Source: UBA1740 sp045539995 (GTDB lineage Bacteria > Bacillota > Clostridia > Oscillospirales > CAG-272). Taken from it: 64,000 nucleotides of DNA. Below the pieces are notes generated by a model. The model saw only the letters and a list, made by a program, of their open reading frames with translations, had not been told where the DNA came from and made no database searches. The translations under genes were made by a program, and so were the position numbers. Positions 35,300-44,490 of this stretch are shown here, piece after piece. Every line of letters begins with the position of its first letter. Positions within the stretch are counted from its first letter, which is position 1. The stretch is taken from NCBI GenBank assembly GCA_045539995.1, contig JAZQGJ010000028.1:7748-71747 (forward strand). The letters are read 5' to 3'.

Positions 35300-37280
35300 T
35301 GAAAAAGAACCCCCGCAAAAGAAAAAAAGAAGCCTGAAAAATATTATCCCACAGGCTAAATCCTTTTTTGCGAGACTTTTTTACATAGTCGGTCTCGTGT
35401 GGGAGGCGAAGCCTATAATTCTTATAGCTATGGCAGCGCTCTGTCTCTTTGACGGTGTTTTGCCTGTTGTCGGCGCGTTTATTTCAAAGGAATTACTTAA
35501 CGAAATAGCAGCTTTTATAGGCGGTGATCTTGTAAAAAGCTCGCTTGGAAATGAGCTTTCCACCTTCTTTTCAGCCTTCTTAAATGAGCTGAAGCCGATA
35601 TTTTTGCTGCTGATTTTCCAGCTCGTATATCAGCTCTTAAGACGGGTAATATCAAGCATAAGCAGCTGTGTCAATTCCATAGCCGGCGAGCTTGTAGTAA
35701 ATCACATAAAGCTGAAAATAATGAACAAGGCAAAAACCGTTGACATTTCAAGCTTTGACAGCCCCGATTTTTACGAGAAGCTTGAAAACGCCAACAGAGA
35801 AGCGGGAATGCGCCCAATTATGATATTAAGGGCGACCTTCAACGTAATAAGCTCGTTTATAAGCGCGATAAGCTTTGTAATTGTCTTGGCAGGGCTTCAT
35901 CCGCTTGCGCCCGTATTCATAATTATAATGTCCTTGCCGGGCGCTATAATAAATTACAGATACCGAAATCACAATTTCAGATATATGCGTATGCATTCGA
36001 AGGAAAGACGTCAGATGCAGTATTTTTCCGCGTCGGTGTCCGATAAGGATAAGGCGAAGGAAATACGTGTTATGGGACTTGCCGACGAGCTGATAAGCAA
36101 GTATAAGAGCGCGTTTGTAAAGTATTTTGCAGGTCTTAAGAAAATGATAATAAAAGAGCAGACCTATCAGACCACGATAAGCGTTTTGACAGTTATTGCA
36201 GACTGTATTATCTTTATGTACGTGGCGTACAGCGTCATATATAACGGCGGGCTTATAGGCGACTATTCTCTCTATACGGGCGCGCTCTCCGCTATTATGT
36301 CTCAGGTTACGGCGATAATTGCGGCAACAGCCACAATTTACGAGGGAACTCTGTTCATAGATAATATGATGGTCTTTATGCGCGAGGAAATAAAAATAAT
36401 TCCAAACGTGGAAAAGCCTCTTTTGCCGAAGCAGAACAAAGCGCATACAATAGAATTCAGAAACGTCAGCTTTCGCTATCCCGGCACCGAAACAGACGTG
36501 ATTAAAAATGTAAATTTAACTATACAATCGGGCGAGACGGTTCTGCTCGTAGGACTTAACGGCGCGGGAAAAACCACGCTGATAAAGCTGCTGATGCGAC
36601 TGTACGATCCTACAGAGGGTATAATACTTTTAGACGGAGAAGATATTCGTTCTTATGACGTCGAGGCGCTTTACAATCTATACGGAATAATCTTTCAGGA
36701 TTACGTAAAATACGCCATCACAGTCAAGGAAAACATCGTGTACGGAGATATACGGGGCGGTATTGATGAGGAAAAAATGAAGAGATCGGCGCAGAGCAGC
36801 GACGCCGATAGCTTTATAAAAAAGCTGCCTCTTGAATATGATACACCGCTGACGAGATTCTTCGAGGAAAACGGAATAGAGCTTTCGATAGGTCAGTGGC
36901 AGAAGCTCTCTATAGCGAGAGCCTTTTACAAGAAGTCGGATATTATGATTTTAGACGAGCCTACGGCCTCACTCGATCCGCTTGCCGAGCAGGAGGTATT
37001 CGACAAGTTTACCGAGCTTAGCGAGGGCAAGCTCACTCTGCTTGTTTCCCACCGACTTTCTTCGGCTACTACCGCCTCTAAAATAGTAGTTATGGAGGAC
37101 GGACATATAGTAGAGACGGGAACGCACGAGGACCTTATTAAGCAGGGCGGAAAATACGCGCTTCTCTTTAATACTCAGGCGCAGCACTACATTTCCCCCG
37201 AAAGCCGCAGAGAGCGTGACAAACGCGGAAACGGCAAAAATAAAAGCGAGGACTTGTATGAAGCCTCTGATGAGATATAA
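35283..37280 (+). CDS. ABC transporter, fused permease and ATPase
   Basis: A 665-residue type IV exporter half-transporter. Six membrane helices lie at about residues 35-345, and the nucleotide-binding domain follows: Walker A LVGLNGAGKTTL (about 422), signature LSIGQWQKLSIARAF (about 538, Ile for the usual Gly) and Walker B MILDEPTASLDP (about 560). The charged tail (about 640-665) is unusual. The ATG at 35283 follows GGAGG; a GTG at 35253 is ignored. The substrate is unknown; lipid, drug or peptide export are options. Confidence 0.88.
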   Translation: MSPRFNEKEPPQKKKRSLKNIIPQAKSFFARLFYIVGLVWEAKPIILIAMAALCLFDGVLPVVGAFISKELLNEIAAFIGGDLVKSSLGNELSTFFSAFLNELKPIFLLLIFQLVYQLLRRVISSISSCVNSIAGELVVNHIKLKIMNKAKTVDISSFDSPDFYEKLENANREAGMRPIMILRATFNVISSFISAISFVIVLAGLHPLAPVFIIIMSLPGAIINYRYRNHNFRYMRMHSKERRQMQYFSASVSDKDKAKEIRVMGLADELISKYKSAFVKYFAGLKKMIIKEQTYQTTISVLTVIADCIIFMYVAYSVIYNGGLIGDYSLYTGALSAIMSQVTAIIAATATIYEGTLFIDNMMVFMREEIKIIPNVEKPLLPKQNKAHTIEFRNVSFRYPGTETDVIKNVNLTIQSGETVLLVGLNGAGKTTLIKLLMRLYDPTEGIILLDGEDIRSYDVEALYNLYGIIFQDYVKYAITVKENIVYGDIRGGIDEEKMKRSAQSSDADSFIKKLPLEYDTPLTRFFEENGIELSIGQWQKLSIARAFYKKSDIMILDEPTASLDPLAEQEVFDKFTELSEGKLTLLVSHRLSSATTASKIVVMEDGHIVETGTHEDLIKQGGKYALLFNTQAQHYISPESRRERDKRGNGKNKSEDLYEASDEI

Positions 37281-37289
37281 ACATTAATA

Positions 37290-37326
37290 AAGAGCCATAT
37301 ATGAGTTATTTTCATATATGGCTCTT
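37290..37326. terminator. Bidirectional terminator between the ABC exporter and the M23 gene
   Basis: Arms AAGAGCCATATATGA (37290-37304) and TCATATATGGCTCTT (37312-37326) are perfect inverted repeats around GTTATTT. The plus side continues CGGTTTTC and the minus side ATTAATG, so termination is stronger for the plus gene. Confidence 0.8.
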
Positions 37327-37378
37327 CGGTTTTCAAGATGCTCACACGGCAAAGAGACAACTTTTATTTACAAAAGCG

Positions 37379-38056
37379 TCAATCCTCGTATATTTCCGTG
37401 CCTGTCAGCGAGGCTAATTTGCTGTCGCTTGAGATATAGTCCATAGGGTCAACGCTTACGCCCTTTATTGTAAGCTCGTAATGGAGGTGAGGCTCTTCTG
37501 CCGACTCAATCATAGCGCTGTCGCCAACGTAAGAGATGACCTCTCCCTTTTCTACCTTTGCGCCAACTTCAATGCCCTCTGCATGCTCAAAGGACAGGTT
37601 CTTGTAGATTGAAACGGCGTCTCCCTTGTGAGAGATCTCAATACAGTTACCCATCATAGGGTCTGCATAAATTTTTGTAATTTCGCCGTCGGCAGCGGCA
37701 AGCACGTCGTCGCCCGCGTTAGCTGAAATATCTATTCCGCAATGCACGCGAAGGTCATCCATCGTGGCGGAATAGACGAGAACCGACAGATCGTGCGCCT
37801 TTGAAACTCTGCCCGATGTGGGCGCGATGAAGGACGGCAACGTGTTCGGCGCGTCTGTTACGGGAGGGGGCGCCGTTGTTATAGGCGTTGTAGTCGATAC
37901 AGGCGCTTCTGTTGTTACAGAGGGGTCTTCGTTTGGCTTTTTCCCTCTTTGCATCGCGGCGGTAATTCCCACGACTATTGCGGAAACGCATAAGACTGCC
38001 ACGATAACGATATAAAGAATTCTGTTTGCTTTTACGGAGTTTTCATTTTTGTCCAT
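37379..38056 (-). CDS. SpoIIQ-like M23/LytM protein
   Basis: A 225-residue protein: a membrane helix at about 13-35, a Thr/Pro-rich linker at about 45-80, and a LytM domain at about 85-215. All zinc-site residues are present: His105 and Asp109 in HCGID, and His190/His192 in HLHYE. Bacillus SpoIIQ lacks an intact site, whereas clostridial SpoIIQ usually has one. SpoIIQ is the forespore partner of SpoIIIAH, encoded at 6790-7350. An M23 wall hydrolase with no sporulation role is the alternative. It is divergent from uvrB and preceded by AAAGGAA. Confidence 0.8.
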   Translation of the reverse strand: MDKNENSVKANRILYIVIVAVLCVSAIVVGITAAMQRGKKPNEDPSVTTEAPVSTTTPITTAPPPVTDAPNTLPSFIAPTSGRVSKAHDLSVLVYSATMDDLRVHCGIDISANAGDDVLAAADGEITKIYADPMMGNCIEISHKGDAVSIYKNLSFEHAEGIEVGAKVEKGEVISYVGDSAMIESAEEPHLHYELTIKGVSVDPMDYISSDSKLASLTGTEIYED

Positions 38057-38189
38057 AATAATGTATTCCTTTCAAGAAATTCTACATCTATTTTTGCCAC
38101 TATTCATCGCTTTATTCACATAATATGAAAAAATAAGCTTTTTCTGTGAAAGCAAGAAATAATGTGTTGAACTGTATTTTAAATACCGA

Positions 38190-38217
38190 TTGACTTTTTT
38201 TCTTTTTGGTGTATAAT
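38190..38217 (+). promoter_or_regulatory. Promoter of uvrB-uvrA
   Basis: TTGACT (38190-38195), 16-base spacer, TATAAT (38212-38217). I looked for a LexA-type box (GAAC-N4-GTTC) around it and saw none. Confidence 0.7.
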
Positions 38218-38274
38218 AAAATAGGAAGAATTTTTGTTTGAAGCAGATTCGCAAAGGAAAGGAGAGAGGATAAA

Positions 38275-40245
38275 ATGCAAGAAAACGTTTTTAAGCTCAA
38301 AAGCGCCTATAAGCCCACAGGAGACCAGCCTCAGGCTATCGCTTCGCTTACTGAAGGTATTCTTTCCGGCGAACGCGCGCAGACTCTGCTCGGCGTTACG
38401 GGCTCGGGAAAGACCTTTACTATGGCTAACGTTATAGCAAACGTAAACAGACCTACGCTTGTCCTCGCTCACAATAAGACTCTGGCGGCTCAGCTTTGCT
38501 CGGAATTTCGAGAGTTCTTTCCCGAAAACGCAGTCGAATATTTTGTTTCCTATTATGACTATTATCAGCCTGAGGCATACGTGCCGGGAAAGGATATGTA
38601 TATAGAAAAGGACGCGATGATAAACGATGAGATAGATATGCTCAGACACAGCGCGACCTCGTCCTTGCTTGAAAGGCGCGACGTTATAGTTGTAGCCAGC
38701 GTTTCCTGCATTTTTACTCTCGGAGACCCGAGAGAATACAGCTCTCTTTTGGTTTCTGTGCGTCCGGGACAGCAGATGGAGAGAGACGAGCTGATAACCC
38801 ACCTTGTAGCCATCAACTATGAGAGAAACGACCTCAATTTTGTGCGCGGAAAGTTCAGAGTCAGAGGCGATACCGTAGAGGTTTTTCCCGCTTCTAACAG
38901 TGAAACGGCAATCAGAATAGAATTTTTCGGGGACGAAATAGACAGAGTGAGCGAAATCAGAGTGGTAACGGGAGACACGGTACGCAGTCTTTCCTACGCC
39001 GTCATCTTTCCCGCGACTCACTATGCCGTCTCTGACGTAAAGCGCGAGCAGGCGCTTCTTGAAATAGAGAACGAAATGCGCGAGCGCGTGGAATTCTTTC
39101 GCTCTCAGCACAGGCTGATAGAAGCGCAGAGAATAGAGGAACGCACGAAATACGACATTGAAATGCTCCGAGAGGTAGGCTTCTGCTCGGGCGTCGAAAA
39201 CTATTCGCGCGTGCTTGCGGGCAGAGAACCGGGCTCTATGCCCTATACGCTTCTCGACTATTTTCCGTCGGATTTCGTTATGTTTATAGATGAGTCTCAC
39301 GTGACCCTGCCGCAGGTAAGAGGTATGAGCGGCGGAGATAACGCGAGAAAGAAAAATCTCATAGATTACGGCTTCCGTCTGCCATCTGCGTATGATAACA
39401 GACCTCTTCGCTTTGAGGAATTCGAGGGGAAATTAAATCAGGTGGTTTTTGTCAGCGCAACGCCTGCGCAGTATGAAAAGGAGCATTCAGAACGCACAGT
39501 CGAGCAGATAATACGCCCGACAGGGCTTATAGATCCCGAAATTACGGTGAGACCGATAGACGGACAGGTTGACGACCTTATAGAAGAAATACGCAAGGTA
39601 ACCGAGAAGAACGAAAAGGTTCTCGTAACCACGCTTACGACAGTGATGGCAGAGGATCTTACAGACTATCTTTCCTCCTTGCAAATAAAGGTTAAATATA
39701 TACATCATAACGTCGAGACAATGGAGAGAATGGAGATTATACGAGATTTGCGCGCAGGAGTGTTCGACGTTCTTGTAGGAATAAATCTTCTGCGAGAGGG
39801 ACTCGACATTCCTGAGGTTTCGCTCGTCGCAATATTAGACGCCGACAAGGAAGGACTTCTGCGCTCGGAGACCTCGCTTATACAGACGGTGGGCAGAGCC
39901 GCGAGAAACGTAAACGGCAGAGTTATAATGTACGCTGATACGGTCACCCGTTCTATGCGCGCTGCGATAGACGAAACAGAGCGCCGTCGCGCGATTCAGA
40001 AAAAGTATAACGAAGAAAATAACATCATACCAACGACTGTAAAGAAGGAAATCCGCGAGCTTATAAGCATAGGCAAGACGGACGAGAGCCCGAAAGCAGC
40101 GAAGGGCAAGAAACAAACGAAGGAAGAAAAGGAAAAGCTGATAGAAACTCTTACGGCAGAAATGCTTTCCGCCTCAAAGCATCTTGATTTTGAGAGAGCG
40201 GCATATCTGCGCGATAAGATAAAGGAGCTTAGGGTTACAAAATAA
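38275..40245 (+). CDS. uvrB: Excinuclease ABC subunit B
   Basis: A 656-residue nucleotide-excision repair helicase. Walker A is LLGVTGSGKTFTMANV (about residues 35-50), the damage-probing beta-hairpin lies in YYDYYQPEAYVPGKDMYIEK, and the DEAD-like box reads MFIDESH. The UVR domain at the end, FERAAYLRDKIKEL, binds UvrC. It has a strong GGAGAGAGG site and is two bases from uvrA. Confidence 0.98.
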   Translation: MQENVFKLKSAYKPTGDQPQAIASLTEGILSGERAQTLLGVTGSGKTFTMANVIANVNRPTLVLAHNKTLAAQLCSEFREFFPENAVEYFVSYYDYYQPEAYVPGKDMYIEKDAMINDEIDMLRHSATSSLLERRDVIVVASVSCIFTLGDPREYSSLLVSVRPGQQMERDELITHLVAINYERNDLNFVRGKFRVRGDTVEVFPASNSETAIRIEFFGDEIDRVSEIRVVTGDTVRSLSYAVIFPATHYAVSDVKREQALLEIENEMRERVEFFRSQHRLIEAQRIEERTKYDIEMLREVGFCSGVENYSRVLAGREPGSMPYTLLDYFPSDFVMFIDESHVTLPQVRGMSGGDNARKKNLIDYGFRLPSAYDNRPLRFEEFEGKLNQVVFVSATPAQYEKEHSERTVEQIIRPTGLIDPEITVRPIDGQVDDLIEEIRKVTEKNEKVLVTTLTTVMAEDLTDYLSSLQIKVKYIHHNVETMERMEIIRDLRAGVFDVLVGINLLREGLDIPEVSLVAILDADKEGLLRSETSLIQTVGRAARNVNGRVIMYADTVTRSMRAAIDETERRRAIQKKYNEENNIIPTTVKKEIRELISIGKTDESPKAAKGKKQTKEEKEKLIETLTAEMLSASKHLDFERAAYLRDKIKELRVTK

Positions 40246-40247
40246 CA

Positions 40248-43076
40248 ATGTCAAAAAATCTGATAATTAAGGGCGCAAGGTCGCACAATTTAAAAAATAT
40301 AGACGTCGAGATACCGAGAGACAAGCTCACGGTTTTCACAGGTCTTTCAGGCTCGGGAAAGTCCTCTCTCGCTTTTGATACGATTTACGCGGAGGGACAC
40401 AGACGCTTTGTCGAGTCGCTTTCATCATACGCAAGACAGTTTTTGGGACAGATGGATAAGCCCGACGTCGACTTTATAGAGGGGCTCTCGCCCGCAATCT
40501 CAATAGACCAGAAGACCACCTCGAAAAATCCTCGCTCGACTGTCGGTACAGTTACCGAAATATACGACTATCTGCGCCTGCTCTACGCGAGAATAGGAAT
40601 TCCTCACTGTCCCGTGTGCGGCAAGGAAATACGTCAGCAAACACTTGACGGGATATGCGATAAAATTATGTCTATGCCCGCGGGGACTCGTTTCGTGGTT
40701 TTAGCGCCTATGGTGAGAGGTCAAAAGGGAACTCACGAGAAAACGCTCTCGGATATCAGAAAAATGGGCTACGCAAGAGTTCGTATAGACGGAAATATGT
40801 ATGACCTTTCCGAGGATATAAAGCTGGAAAAGAACAACAAGCATACAATAGACGTGGTAATAGACCGTCTTGTTATGAAAGAGGGGATAGAGTCAAGAGT
40901 GACCGACTCTCTTGAAAACGCGTTTTCTCTTACAGACGGCAGGGTTATCATTATGAATATGTCGGAGGAAAACGGGGGCGAGGTTGAGTATTCCTTAAAG
41001 TACGCCTGCGAAGAGCATAACGTCAGCTTCGGTGAATTGGAGCCGAGAATGTTCTCGTTCAATAACCCCTACGGCGCTTGTCCCGAATGCGCGGGACTCG
41101 GCGATCTTCGCATAATATCAGAGGAAAAAATCATACCCGACAAGTCTCTCTCTCTTTCTGAGGGGGCTGTCGTCTGTAACGGCTTTAAAAACATTGAAGA
41201 GGAAAGCTGGCAGGGACCGCTTATAAACGCAGTCGGCAAGGAATACGGCTTTACGATAGATACGCCTGTTTGCGACTATTCGGAGGAGGGCTATCGAGCG
41301 CTTCTTTACGGAACTGAGCCCAAAATATACAGAGTAGAAAGATTTTTTGGAAAGACCTCACGAGTTCAGGACACAACGTATGAGGGAATTATCCCGATAA
41401 TAAGACGCAGAATGGGACAGATGGGAGAGGGCTACTATGATGAATTTTTGGAGGACGCCCCCTGCCCGAAATGTAAGGGGCGCAGGCTTTCCGATATGGT
41501 TCTTTCGGTCACTGTGGGAGGCTTGAACATAGACGAGATATGTCACCTCTCTATAAATAAGATGCTTGAATTTGTCGAAAATTTGTCGCTCACCGATACG
41601 GAAATGGAAATCGCGCGCGAAATACTTAAGGAGATAAGAGCGAGACTCGCCTTTCTCTGTAACGTAGGTCTTGAGTATCTCAATCTTTCACGCAAGGCGG
41701 GTACTCTTTCGGGAGGCGAGGCTCAGAGAATACGTCTCGCGACACAGATAGGCTCGGGACTCGTGGGAGTTCTCTATATACTCGACGAGCCGAGCATAGG
41801 GCTTCATCAGAGAGATAACGATAAGCTGATATCGACTCTCAAAAAGCTGCGTGACATAGGAAACACTGTCATTGTTGTCGAGCACGATGAGGACACCGTA
41901 AGGGAAGCGGATTTTGTAGTTGATATAGGTCCCGGCGCGGGAATACACGGCGGCAAGCTGATAGCGGCAGGTACGCCTGCAGAAATAGCAAAATGTAAAC
42001 AGTCGATTACAGGAGACTACCTTTCGGGACGTAAAAAAATCGAAATTCCAAGCGAGAGAAAAAAGGGGAACGGCAAATTTTTGCGTATTGTGGGCGCGTC
42101 TCATAATAACCTCAAAAACATAACCGTCGACATTCCTCTCGGTTGCTTTGTCTGCGTTACAGGCGTATCGGGCTCGGGAAAATCCTCGCTTGTAAACTAT
42201 GTTTTACAAAAGAGACTTGCAAGAGAGCTTAATGGCGCTGTGACCTATCCTGGAAAATGCCAGCGTATAGAGGGAATAGAAAATCTTGACAAGGTTATAG
42301 ATATAGACCAAAGTCCGATAGGCAGAACACCACGCTCTAATCCCGCAACCTATACGGGACTGTTTACCGATATAAGAAACCTTTTTGCGTCGACGAGAGA
42401 TGCAAAGGCGAAGGGCTATTTAGCGGGAAGGTTTTCCTTTAATATAAAGGGAGGCAGATGCGAGGCATGTGAGGGCGACGGCGTCAAATGCATAGAAATG
42501 CACTTTTTGCCCGACGTTTACGTTAAATGCGACGTCTGTAAGGGAATGAGATATAACAGAGACACGCTGGACGTAAAATATAAGGGGAAGAATATATACG
42601 AGGTTTTGGAAATGACGGTAGAGGAGGGACTTTCCTTCTTTGACGGACTTCCAAAGATACTTACCAAGCTGAAGGCGCTTTATGACGTAGGACTCGGATA
42701 TATAAAAATAGGACAGTCCTCTACAACTCTTTCGGGCGGCGAGGCGCAGAGAGTGAAGCTCGCGACAGAGCTTGCGAGACGCAGCACGGGCAAGACCGTA
42801 TATATTCTTGACGAGCCTACGACAGGCTTGCATACCGCTGACGTTGCCCGTCTTATAGATATGCTCACACGGCTTACTGAGGCTGGAAATACCGTTATAG
42901 TCATCGAGCATAATCTCGACCTGATAAAAACGGCAGACTATATAATAGATTTAGGACCTGAGGGCGGAGAATATGGCGGAAACGTCGTCGCTGTCGGAAG
43001 GCCTGAGCAGATTGCCGAATGCAAGGATTCTTATACGGGAAAATATATAAAAAATAAGCTGAAAATCAACAAATGA
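40248..43076 (+). CDS. uvrA: Excinuclease ABC subunit A
   Basis: A 942-residue damage-recognition ATPase with two ABC modules. Walker A motifs are GLSGSGKSSLAFDT (about 33) and GVSGSGKSSLVN (about 636), the signatures are LSGGEAQRIRL and LSGGEAQRVKL, and a zinc module CEACEGD to CDVCKGM lies near 740-770. It follows uvrB by two bases with no clear ribosome site close by, so coupling is likely. The stop overlaps the first in-frame ATG of dut. Confidence 0.98.
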   Translation: MSKNLIIKGARSHNLKNIDVEIPRDKLTVFTGLSGSGKSSLAFDTIYAEGHRRFVESLSSYARQFLGQMDKPDVDFIEGLSPAISIDQKTTSKNPRSTVGTVTEIYDYLRLLYARIGIPHCPVCGKEIRQQTLDGICDKIMSMPAGTRFVVLAPMVRGQKGTHEKTLSDIRKMGYARVRIDGNMYDLSEDIKLEKNNKHTIDVVIDRLVMKEGIESRVTDSLENAFSLTDGRVIIMNMSEENGGEVEYSLKYACEEHNVSFGELEPRMFSFNNPYGACPECAGLGDLRIISEEKIIPDKSLSLSEGAVVCNGFKNIEEESWQGPLINAVGKEYGFTIDTPVCDYSEEGYRALLYGTEPKIYRVERFFGKTSRVQDTTYEGIIPIIRRRMGQMGEGYYDEFLEDAPCPKCKGRRLSDMVLSVTVGGLNIDEICHLSINKMLEFVENLSLTDTEMEIAREILKEIRARLAFLCNVGLEYLNLSRKAGTLSGGEAQRIRLATQIGSGLVGVLYILDEPSIGLHQRDNDKLISTLKKLRDIGNTVIVVEHDEDTVREADFVVDIGPGAGIHGGKLIAAGTPAEIAKCKQSITGDYLSGRKKIEIPSERKKGNGKFLRIVGASHNNLKNITVDIPLGCFVCVTGVSGSGKSSLVNYVLQKRLARELNGAVTYPGKCQRIEGIENLDKVIDIDQSPIGRTPRSNPATYTGLFTDIRNLFASTRDAKAKGYLAGRFSFNIKGGRCEACEGDGVKCIEMHFLPDVYVKCDVCKGMRYNRDTLDVKYKGKNIYEVLEMTVEEGLSFFDGLPKILTKLKALYDVGLGYIKIGQSSTTLSGGEAQRVKLATELARRSTGKTVYILDEPTTGLHTADVARLIDMLTRLTEAGNTVIVIEHNLDLIKTADYIIDLGPEGGEYGGNVVAVGRPEQIAECKDSYTGKYIKNKLKINK

Positions 43077-43090
43077 AAGAGGAAAAAGAT

Positions 43091-43528
43091 ATGAACGTAA
43101 ATATTAAAAAGCTCTCTCCCGACGCAAAAATGCCGACCTATGCTTCAAGCGAGGCGGCAGGAGCAGATATATACGCTTTAAGCGACGGCAATACCGTTAT
43201 CGAAAGCGGTGAGACTAAGCTCATTCACACGGGAATAGCTATGGAAATCCCGAAGGGATACGTCGGACTTATTTACGCGCGAAGCGGTCTTGCGACAAAA
43301 AGGGGACTTGCCCCCGCAAATAAAGTTGGAGTAATAGACAGCGACTATCGCGGTGAAATAATGGTAGCGCTTCATAATCATTCCGATACGGCGCAGGTAT
43401 TAGAGAACGGCGAGAGAATAGCCCAGATGGTTCTCACGCCTTATTTAAGCGCGACCTTTTGCGAGACGGATACTCTCTCTGATACCGAAAGAGGCGATGG
43501 AGGCTTCGGCTCTACGGGTAAAAAATAA
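43091..43528 (+). CDS. dut: dUTP diphosphatase
   Basis: A 145-residue trimeric dUTPase that keeps uracil out of DNA. The five motifs are visible: EAAGADIYAL, IYARSGLATKRGL, NKVGVIDSDYRGE, ENGERIAQMVL and the C-terminal RGDGGFGSTGKK. The ATG at 43091 follows AGAGG by eight bases; the ATG at 43073 overlaps the uvrA stop and is a possible longer start. Its link with uvrBA makes a DNA-repair operon. Confidence 0.95.
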   Translation: MNVNIKKLSPDAKMPTYASSEAAGADIYALSDGNTVIESGETKLIHTGIAMEIPKGYVGLIYARSGLATKRGLAPANKVGVIDSDYRGEIMVALHNHSDTAQVLENGERIAQMVLTPYLSATFCETDTLSDTERGDGGFGSTGKK

Positions 43529-43531
43529 AAG

Positions 43532-43590
43532 CAGGGCGCTTTTTGAAATTTGTAATTTATTACATAAATTGTTTCAAAACAAGCGCCCTG
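43532..43590. repeat. Long inverted repeat after dut
   Basis: CAGGGCGCTT (43532-43541) and AAGCGCCCTG (43581-43590) are perfect arms. Inside, TTTGAAA-like and TTTCAAA-like stretches extend the pairing. On the plus strand no T-run follows. On the minus strand a TTTTATTTTTT run follows, which would suit a minus transcript, but no minus gene ends here. It may be a processed or weak terminator for dut. Confidence 0.55.
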
Positions 43591-43594
43591 ACTA

Positions 43595-43623
43595 TTGATT
43601 ATTTATAAAAAATATGTTATAAT
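43595..43623 (+). promoter_or_regulatory. Promoter of the capsule regulation operon
   Basis: TTGATT (43595-43600), 17-base spacer, TATAAT (43618-43623). It lies 94 bases before the Wzz-like gene. Confidence 0.75.
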
Positions 43624-43716
43624 GTAAAAAGAAGCTCTTATAGCATACATTTTCAAGCCTGGCTTTTTAATTTAATAAAAGAGAAAAGTGAATAACGTCT
43701 TTATTGTGGGTGGAAT

Positions 43717-44490
43717 ATGAAACAAAAAACGTATAACGAAAAAAATGAATTTGAATTGAGTTTGGGGGACTTTTTTTACAGCTTTAAGAGGTTTTGGTCT
43801 CTTATTGTCGCCGTCGCTCTTATTGTCGCTGTGGGAATATATTTCTACGTTTCATCAACCTTTGTTCCCACCTATACGGCAGACGTCAAAATCTGCGTAT
43901 TTAATAGCGAAATTGATGAAGACGAGGCGTTTTCAAAAATTACTAACAATAATGAATATTCAATAGCGGCGTCACTTACGCAGAGCTATATGGATATTTT
44001 AAAGGGAAGCCGCGACTATTTGAACGAGGTAGTCGAGAATCTGGGCATAAGCTCTGTCGGATATACTGCAGGCAAGGTTCGCTCTCAGATGTCAGTCGGC
44101 TTGGTCGGTCAGAGTGAAAACCTTTTTTACATAAGAGTTACCGATGCGAGCGCAAGCATGGCAGCTCTCATAACCGAGGAGATAGTCGACATATTCTTTA
44201 ACGACATAGTTTATGCGGGAAGCCCATTTATCGTTGACGACGTACCCGCCCCACAGAGCCTCGCGCCATCAGAGTCGCCCGCGCTTCGTAATTCTGTCTT
44301 GGCGTTTGCTCTGGTGTTCGCATTTATGTTCGTTCTTGTAACAATAATTTGCAAGAGCGATAGCCGTATCCGTTCTGCGTCAGATATAGAGAATGCCACA
44401 GAATATCCCGTTTTGGGAGTAATACCTTATATAACGGACAATACAAAAAAAGCCTCAATCAGTACGCTGAAAGGAAATGAAAATGTCTAA
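43717..44490 (+). CDS. Wzz/YwqC-like chain-length regulator (BY-kinase activator)
   Basis: A 257-residue membrane protein with two helices (about 26-48 and 190-212) around an extracytoplasmic domain (about 50-188), as in Wzz and the YwqC/CapA adaptors of Gram-positive capsule operons. The proline-containing stretch before the second helix is PAPQSLAPSESPALRN. It activates the kinase encoded next. A GGGTGG site precedes the ATG. The kinase start overlaps its end by eight bases. Confidence 0.88.
   Translation: MKQKTYNEKNEFELSLGDFFYSFKRFWSLIVAVALIVAVGIYFYVSSTFVPTYTADVKICVFNSEIDEDEAFSKITNNNEYSIAASLTQSYMDILKGSRDYLNEVVENLGISSVGYTAGKVRSQMSVGLVGQSENLFYIRVTDASASMAALITEEIVDIFFNDIVYAGSPFIVDDVPAPQSLAPSESPALRNSVLAFALVFAFMFVLVTIICKSDSRIRSASDIENATEYPVLGVIPYITDNTKKASISTLKGNENV

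Noticed and set aside
35826..36446. Open frame of 206 codons on the minus strand
   Set aside because: Antisense to the ABC exporter; no start signal and no domain.
38100..38275. LexA-type SOS box upstream of uvrB
   Set aside because: No GAAC-N4-GTTC dyad was found near the promoter.
38179..39300. Open frame of 373 codons on the minus strand
   Set aside because: It lies fully antisense to uvrB, has no ribosome site, and its composition (many His, Tyr, Arg, Val) is that of a shadow frame.
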